Below are positions 6,618 to 10,720 of a stretch of 10,720 nt of DNA, one piece after another. Each line of letters begins with the position of its first letter. Positions within the stretch are counted from its first letter, which is position 1. The translations under genes were made by a program, and so were the position numbers. The DNA is from XN24 sp964462675 (GTDB taxonomy: Bacteria > Pseudomonadota > Gammaproteobacteria > Steroidobacterales > XN24), in contig CAYWYS010000065.1 of NCBI GenBank assembly GCA_964462675.1, positions 1 to 10,720 of the forward strand. Reading direction: 5' to 3'. The notes beneath the pieces are model-generated. The model was not told the DNA's origin. It made no database searches and saw nothing but the letters and a program-made list of their open reading frames with translations.

Positions 6618-7090
6618 GGCCGCACCCGGTCGAACACCCGGCCCAGGAACCAGAAGTTCAGGACGCCGGCCCACAGCGCCTGGTCGGCCTCGGTCCAGGC
6701 CGCCTGGATCGCCGGGATCCACTCTGCCCCGGCCTCGACGGCGCCCACGAAGGCGGCGGTCTTGGCGGCGCAGTAGAGGGCCATGAACCAGTAGGTGATC
6801 ACGGGGCGGACGCTGCTGGAGAGCGCATCGGCCCAGCGGGTGCCCGATCGCTGCCCCTGGGCAGCCACCGCCTCGCGCAGGGTCTCGAGGGCGCCCACGT
6901 TCCAGGCGGCATCGGCCCCGGCGCCGATCTCGGCCATGCGCTGGGCGCCGCGCAGCTTCTCGAACTCCAAGGCCTTGTCCTGCATGGCGAGTTCATGGCT
7001 GCGCTCGCCCTTGCGGTCCAGCCACTTGAGAACCTCGGGCGCCAAGCGGAAGGCTCCGCCCAGGAGGCCACCGAGCAGTGTCTCGATCAT
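6614..7090 (-). CDS. Phage holin, three-TM (GTA holin-like) family
   Basis: A 158-aa protein matching the 3TM holin family seen in prophages and gene transfer agents. It has a glycine-rich hydrophobic N-terminus (MIETLLGGLLGGAF), a charged middle helix (KGERSHELAMQDKALEFEKLR), then hydrophobic segments VITYWFMALYCAAKTAAFVGAV and ALWAGVLNFWFLGRVF at the C-terminus. Holins permeabilise the inner membrane to let the endolysin reach the wall; the endolysin gene overlaps it directly downstream (GTGA). Its ATG at 7090 overlaps the stop of the previous gene (ATGA), so the cassette is translationally coupled. The longer frame from 7183 is only overlap with the preceding gene. Confidence 0.85.
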   Translation of the reverse strand: MIETLLGGLLGGAFRLAPEVLKWLDRKGERSHELAMQDKALEFEKLRGAQRMAEIGAGADAAWNVGALETLREAVAAQGQRSGTRWADALSSSVRPVITYWFMALYCAAKTAAFVGAVEAGAEWIPAIQAAWTEADQALWAGVLNFWFLGRVFDRVRP

Positions 7091-7389
7091 TGGCCACCTC
7101 CCATCAGCTTCAGCTTGATGGCGGCCCCGACCAGCAGTGCGGCGAGGATGGCGGTCGTCAGCAACTTGATGGTGGTCTGCCACGCCGTACGGCGTGCGTC
7201 ACGCCACGCCTCCAGCAGATCGCGCAGTTCGCGGAGGTCGCGTGCGGCGTGGCCGTTCTCGAGGCCCAGGTGGGCCAGCACCCGCTCGGCTCCGCGCTCG
7301 GCGGCGCGGTCGAGCAAGTCGTCGAAGTCCTCGCGGCGCAGGAGCAGCATGTTCTCGACGAGGGCGGGGGCTTGGGTCGGTTCGGTCAT
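7087..7389 (-). CDS. DUF6127-like phage protein, coiled coil plus C-terminal membrane segment
   Basis: A 100-aa protein. The N-terminal part MLLLRREDFDDLLDRAAERGAERVLAHLGLENGHAARDLRELRDLLEAW is highly charged and helical. It is followed by one hydrophobic segment near residues 74-92 (LLTTAILAALLVGAAIKL). The layout and family resemblance suggest DUF6127, found next to holins in prophages. Architecture (soluble helical N-terminus, single C-terminal anchor) resembles XhlA-type holin partners, so a role in lysis timing or membrane anchoring is plausible but inferred. The ATG at 7389 has GGAG seven bases upstream, immediately after the U-run of a terminator hairpin. It overlaps the holin gene by ATGA. 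Confidence 0.75.
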   Translation of the reverse strand: MTEPTQAPALVENMLLLRREDFDDLLDRAAERGAERVLAHLGLENGHAARDLRELRDLLEAWRDARRTAWQTTIKLLTTAILAALLVGAAIKLKLMGGGQ

Positions 7390-7400
7390 GGGCGGTCTCC

Positions 7401-7434
7401 AAAAAACGACGAACCCGCCACGCGGGCGGGTTCG
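7401..7434 (-). terminator. Rho-independent terminator-like hairpin between tail and lysis genes
   Basis: Arms CGAACCCGCC (7410-7419) and GGCGGGTTCG (7425-7434) pair perfectly over ten bases with a five-base loop. On the minus strand the stem is followed by TCG and then six T (7401-7406). It lies after the DUF2793 stop and before the DUF6127 start, with no space for a separate promoter on the lysis side. Confidence 0.78.
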
Positions 7435-7458
7435 GGGATGACGGATCGGGGTAAGGGT

Positions 7459-7809
7459 TCAGACGGAAATGCCGGCGCTCCAGCCGCCAGCCTTGTAGAC
7501 GGCGAGCCTGTCCTCGGCGGCAATAAAGGCGAGCCAGCCGACCTTCGGCGCGTGGTACTCCCAGGCGCCCGCGATCCGCACCGCGATCTGGTCGGTCCTG
7601 CCGGCCCAGGCGCCGGTGGCGCCAGCCGGCACGATGTAGCGATCGCCCTCGGTGGGGCTGGCGGGCGGCGTGGTCGTGGTGCGGCTCGTCACCGACAGGC
7701 CCACGATGGCGCCCAGGCGCTTCAGGTTCGCGTCCATCCCGGCGTGCCAGCCGGACTCGCCCAGCGTCCAGCCATAGGCGAGGTCCAGGTTCGGATCGGT
7801 CAATGGCAT
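7459..7809 (-). CDS. DUF2793-containing phage tail protein
   Basis: A 116-aa protein with the DUF2793 pattern: a WHAGMDANLKRLGAIV opening, VTSRTTTTPPASPTEGDRYIV, ATGAWAGRTDQIAVRI, then GAWEYHAPKVGWLAFI. In tailed prophages such proteins are encoded near tail-tip or tail-fibre genes and probably form a small structural or receptor-contact part; no enzymatic motif is seen. The ATG at 7809 has AGGAG upstream, and the previous gene ends 12 nt before. A terminator follows the stop, so this looks like the last gene of the tail transcript proper. Confidence 0.85.
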   Translation of the reverse strand: MPLTDPNLDLAYGWTLGESGWHAGMDANLKRLGAIVGLSVTSRTTTTPPASPTEGDRYIVPAGATGAWAGRTDQIAVRIAGAWEYHAPKVGWLAFIAAEDRLAVYKAGGWSAGISV

Positions 7810-7821
7810 CGGTTCATCTCC

Positions 7822-8436
7822 TCACGGTATCGCAAGACTCGGCAGTGACCCCAAAGCCGTGCTGCGCGTGCGGCGGTGGTGCTGGTTCGGGTGCTGCCGC
7901 CAGTGGCGGCCGACGAGGGGCAGGTGCAACACGCTGCCCTGCCGGGCCACGAGGCGGGTGAGCCACCAGTCGGCGCCGGCGTCGAGATCGGCGATGCGTG
8001 TCAGCACCGGATCGACGGCGCTTCGGCGCATCACGATCAGGCCGTGGACATGGCTGGCCGAATGGGCGTGTTGGAAGGCGCTGTAGGCCAGTCGCCGCAC
8101 GCCGAGGCTGTCGCCGTGCTCGTCGATCAGGGCCTCGTCGGTGTAGGCGAGCACCGCGGAGGGACAGGCATCGAGCGCATCGGCCAGGGGCGCGAAGGCG
8201 TGGGCCTCGTAGCGGTCGTCGGGATCGACGAAGGACACGAGCGGCAAGGTCCCTCGCGCGAAGCCCGCCGCGCGCGCCTTCCCGACACGCCCCGGGATGC
8301 CGGGCAGCAGGTGCAGGCGGATCGGCGCGCCGGCGATGCTCGCCAGGCATTCCTCGCGCCAGTGCCCGGGCTCGTCGAGGGTGAGCAGGTGCACGTCGAT
8401 GCGCGGCTGCGGGTGCAGGTCGAGCGGCGTCTCCAT
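7822..8436 (-). CDS. Glycosyltransferase-like protein in prophage tail module
   Basis: A 204-aa protein that I read as a compact GT-A (GT2-like) glycosyltransferase. After a beta strand (RIDVHLLTL) comes GRVGKARAAGFARGTLPLVSFVDPDDRYE; FVDPDD (69-74) matches the DxDD metal/nucleotide-sugar motif and the Lys-Ala-Arg-Ala-Ala-Gly segment matches the region just before it in GT2 enzymes. AYTDEALIDEHG follows. GADWWLTRLVARQG (154-167) sits where the ED(Y/W)xL catalytic motif is expected, and GRHWRQHPNQ (176-185) resembles the terminal Y/W-R-x-H motif. No membrane segment is seen. It is embedded between the tail-tip gene (1-nt TGATG overlap) and DUF2793, so it belongs to the phage. Substrate is unknown; a decayed, non-catalytic fold is possible. 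GTG 8439 is an alternative start. Confidence 0.68.
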   Translation of the reverse strand: METPLDLHPQPRIDVHLLTLDEPGHWREECLASIAGAPIRLHLLPGIPGRVGKARAAGFARGTLPLVSFVDPDDRYEAHAFAPLADALDACPSAVLAYTDEALIDEHGDSLGVRRLAYSAFQHAHSASHVHGLIVMRRSAVDPVLTRIADLDAGADWWLTRLVARQGSVLHLPLVGRHWRQHPNQHHRRTRSTALGSLPSLAIP

Positions 8437-10709
8437 CACACCCCGCCCCAGTACTGCCCCCAGCGCAGGCCATAGCCCGCGCGCTCGACGCTGCGCACCT
8501 GTGCCTGCCAGCTCACGAGCCCGTCGCGCTCGGCCTCGATCTCGACGGTGACGCGGTCGCCTGCGACGCCGGCGTCCAGGGCGGCGCTGGCCACGTCCCA
8601 GGTCCAGGCGTTGCCGGTGAGGCCGGTCTCGCTGCGCACCAGGGTGCCGTGGCGGTCACGCAGGCGCACGCGGTAGCTCGTGCCCGGCTCGGGGCCGATG
8701 TCGCCCTCGTCCTGACGCACGAGGTAGGCGGTCTGGAGTAGGCGGTCGCGGTGTGCCCAAGTCAGGATCAGGTCGCCGGCGACCACGGCGGGCTCGCGCT
8801 GGCCGTTGAGCCGCACTCGCCCCGGTGGGTACGGCCGCGCCTGGCGGCCCGCGAGCACGAGGGGCGCACCGTTGGCAGCCAGCACCGCATCCCCTTCGGC
8901 GCTGGCCGTGCGCGGGATGGCGGCGACGAACACCGACTCGCCCGGCACGCGCTCGATGGTCTCGGCGGCCAGCCATTCGCCCACGCCCACCAGCCGGGTG
9001 CCGACCGGATGCATCTGTGGCGTGGTGTCGAGCACCCCGCGGGCGAGATCCACCGTGCCCGCGGTGGCATCGAAGGCGAGGATCGCCACCGCTTCACGCG
9101 GGGCGCCGGCCGCATCGACCAGGTAGGCGTAGTCGCCGACCGCCAGGCGCTCGGGCTGGGCCAGGGCCGTCACCGGTACGGCCACGGCATCGGCTTCGGT
9201 GGCCGGCAGCGCCTGGCCGAGCGTGAGCAAGGGCGCGTAGTCCTCCGGGGCCACCGCCTCGAGATCGGCGCTCGCGGGCCCCGTGGCGAGCTGCCAGTTC
9301 AACTGCCCCGTGCCGCCGGCACAAGCCAGGGCTCCCACGTAGGTGTCGGTGTCGGTGAGGGTGGCGAGGTCGGCCCGGCTCAGGCGCCGCGCGAGTTCCC
9401 AGTACGGCACCTCGACCGCCAGCACCAGGGCCGGCGGCAGCGCCTCCAGCGGCGGCTCCTCGAGGCGCGGCGGGGTGGGCGTGAGCACGGTCTGGCCCAT
9501 GCCGAAGACGTCCTCCACGGCCTCGATGCGCCATTCGGTGGCGCCCAGCGTGCCGGTGTCGATGCCGGTGACGCGCACCACCATGCGCTCGATGCCCAGG
9601 CGTGGCCAATGCAGCAGGAACACGTCTCCCGGCAGGGGCGGACGCTCCAGGGCGCCGGGGGCGATGGTCAAGCTCATGCGCGCCAGGGGTGAGCCGAGTG
9701 CACGCAGGTCGCGCAGCGCCAGCCGTGCGGCCAGCGGTCCATGGTTCACACCCGGATAGTCGCGCCGCTGGTTGATCACCCCGCCTTGCAGTTGGATCGC
9801 GGCGAGGTTTTGCACCGAGACGGTGGCCTCCTTGCCGGTGGCCCAGTCGGTGTAGACCACGGTGATCTCGTTGGGCAGTTCCCCCCACTGCGCGCGCTCG
9901 AAGCGCTCCACGCGCACGATCTCGTCGGGGCCCAGGAGCGGCAGGCCCTCGATCCAGTAATCGTCGCGCAGGAGCTTGAGCTCGAAGGTGCCCTGCTCTG
10001 GGTCGAGGTAGAGGATGCCGCCGACGTGGTCGAGCACCTGGGCGATGAAGGCCTCGATCGGTTGCTGGCGCGTCCAGACCAGGTTCAGGCCGAAGCCTTC
10101 GCTTTCGAGCGCCCAGGCCGCGTTCCAGAAGCTTGCGCCGAGGGTGGATGGCGGATAGCCCATGCCCCAATGCGGGTCGGTGAGGCACTGCACCAGGATG
10201 TGGGCCGGGTTCATGCCGACGGTGAGATGGGTGCCGGTGTCGGCATCCCAGGTCCGCACCTCGGCGTTCCAGGGCATCCAGGGTTCGTCGTGCCAGCCCG
10301 CCGTGAAGCGCCGCACCCGCACCGCCCAGGGCTTGAGGTAGGGGTTGTTCGCGGCGAACAGGATCTTGCGCGCCACGAGCGACAGCACCCCGCGGAAGGC
10401 CGGGATCGCCGCGCCCAGGCGGCTCATCAGGTAGTCGTTGCGGTCTTGCGCGGCACTGCCTGCGAGCACGTCGAGGTCGCCCACCACGCCGCCTTCGCGT
10501 TCGTCGCCGCCGAAGAGCGTGGGCCGATCGATGCGCAGGCGCCCCAGCCCATGGCCGCTCGGCAGCGGCACGCGGCTCGCGTCGCCCCAGGCGCTGCGGT
10601 CGCCGACCTGGATCTCCTGCACCGCATCCACCGGCCCCTGACACAGCACCAGGTGCATGCCGATGCGGTAGCGGTAGCCGACGGTCTGCTTCTTGCGGCG
10701 GCCGCCCAT
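8436..10709 (-). CDS. Phage tail tip / host-contact protein (phage-tail_3-like)
   Basis: A 757-aa structural protein likely located at the tail tip. The N-terminus (KKQTVGYRYRIGMHLVLCQGPVDAVQEIQVGDR) is typical of tail-tip proteins of siphophage-like prophages and gene transfer agents. The middle part, with PIEAFIAQVLDHVGGILYLDPEQGTFEL, NEITVVYTDW and PPLPGDVFLLHWPRLGIERMVVRV, resembles the putative phage tail protein domain (phage-tail_3) related to the J/gp44 fold. The C-terminal third is beta-rich (YRVRLRDRHGTLVR, VTVEIEAERDG), fibronectin-like in appearance. It lacks the TIM-barrel part of the large GTA 'megatron' protein. The ATG at 10709 shares a base with an upstream TGA, of which only three codons are visible, so the operon continues beyond the right edge. 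The large plus-strand open frame at 8751-9692 is an antisense shadow. Confidence 0.88.
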   Translation of the reverse strand: MGGRRKKQTVGYRYRIGMHLVLCQGPVDAVQEIQVGDRSAWGDASRVPLPSGHGLGRLRIDRPTLFGGDEREGGVVGDLDVLAGSAAQDRNDYLMSRLGAAIPAFRGVLSLVARKILFAANNPYLKPWAVRVRRFTAGWHDEPWMPWNAEVRTWDADTGTHLTVGMNPAHILVQCLTDPHWGMGYPPSTLGASFWNAAWALESEGFGLNLVWTRQQPIEAFIAQVLDHVGGILYLDPEQGTFELKLLRDDYWIEGLPLLGPDEIVRVERFERAQWGELPNEITVVYTDWATGKEATVSVQNLAAIQLQGGVINQRRDYPGVNHGPLAARLALRDLRALGSPLARMSLTIAPGALERPPLPGDVFLLHWPRLGIERMVVRVTGIDTGTLGATEWRIEAVEDVFGMGQTVLTPTPPRLEEPPLEALPPALVLAVEVPYWELARRLSRADLATLTDTDTYVGALACAGGTGQLNWQLATGPASADLEAVAPEDYAPLLTLGQALPATEADAVAVPVTALAQPERLAVGDYAYLVDAAGAPREAVAILAFDATAGTVDLARGVLDTTPQMHPVGTRLVGVGEWLAAETIERVPGESVFVAAIPRTASAEGDAVLAANGAPLVLAGRQARPYPPGRVRLNGQREPAVVAGDLILTWAHRDRLLQTAYLVRQDEGDIGPEPGTSYRVRLRDRHGTLVRSETGLTGNAWTWDVASAALDAGVAGDRVTVEIEAERDGLVSWQAQVRSVERAGYGLRWGQYWGGV

Positions 10710-10720
10710 CAGCGCGGCTC

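Noticed and set aside
8751..9692. Plus-strand open frame of 313 codons within the tail gene
   Set aside because: Antisense shadow of the 757-aa tail protein; rich in Arg, Gly and His with no domain features.
9094..10644. Minus-strand open frame of 516 codons in another phase of the tail gene
   Set aside because: Low-complexity Arg/Ala/Gly/Pro translation; the tail-protein frame at 8436-10709 has all the recognisable motifs.
10709..10720. End of a further gene upstream of the tail protein (three codons and TGA)
   Set aside because: The TGATG overlap makes it likely that a gene ends there, but three codons cannot identify it, so it is not listed as a feature.

Overview
The window is a mosaic of three blocks of high-GC proteobacterial DNA. 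Nearly every gene lies on the minus strand; the one exception is a transposase. The gene types (a Tat-exported DUF1501 protein paired with DUF1800, a Czc-type metal efflux remnant, an IS5-family element, and a tail/lysis prophage module) suit a beta- or gammaproteobacterium such as Burkholderiales, Rhodocyclales or Xanthomonadales. The sequence alone does not fix the genus.

Block A (1-2419) is an operon of two exported proteins, DUF1800 followed 13 nt later by DUF1501. DUF1501 runs off the left edge. The 5' end of the DUF1800 gene has been removed by an IS5-family insertion sequence (2420-3595, perfect 18-bp terminal inverted repeats, intact DDE transposase). What lies beyond the IS is not the missing DUF1800 start but the 3' end of an unrelated operon. 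The flanks share no convincing target duplication, so the IS marks a rearrangement or deletion rather than a simple insertion.

Block B (3596 to about 6150) is the tail of a heavy-metal resistance operon. In transcription order it holds the last ~130 codons of a CzcA-like RND pump, a PII-family signalling protein joined to it by a TGATG overlap, a Na+/Ca2+-exchanger-family membrane protein split by a one-base deletion, and a complete signal peptidase II (lspA). With the pump decapitated and the exchanger frameshifted, the block looks like a decaying remnant, though PII and LspA are intact.

Block C (about 6147-10720) is the distal end of a prophage late operon: a 757-aa tail-tip-like protein, a small glycosyltransferase-like protein, a DUF2793 tail protein, an intrinsic terminator hairpin, and a lysis cassette (DUF6127-like coiled-coil/membrane protein, three-TM holin, GH24 endolysin). 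Most of these genes overlap by 1-4 nt. The endolysin stop codon abuts the truncated czcA directly, which marks a phage end or a deletion scar.

No tRNA, rRNA or CRISPR array was seen, and no gene-free stretch exceeds 300 bases. I found no clearly new defence or enzymatic system. The points most worth a second look are the two abrupt block junctions, the glycosyltransferase-like gene in the tail module, and the terminator placed directly against the lysis cassette's ribosome binding site.
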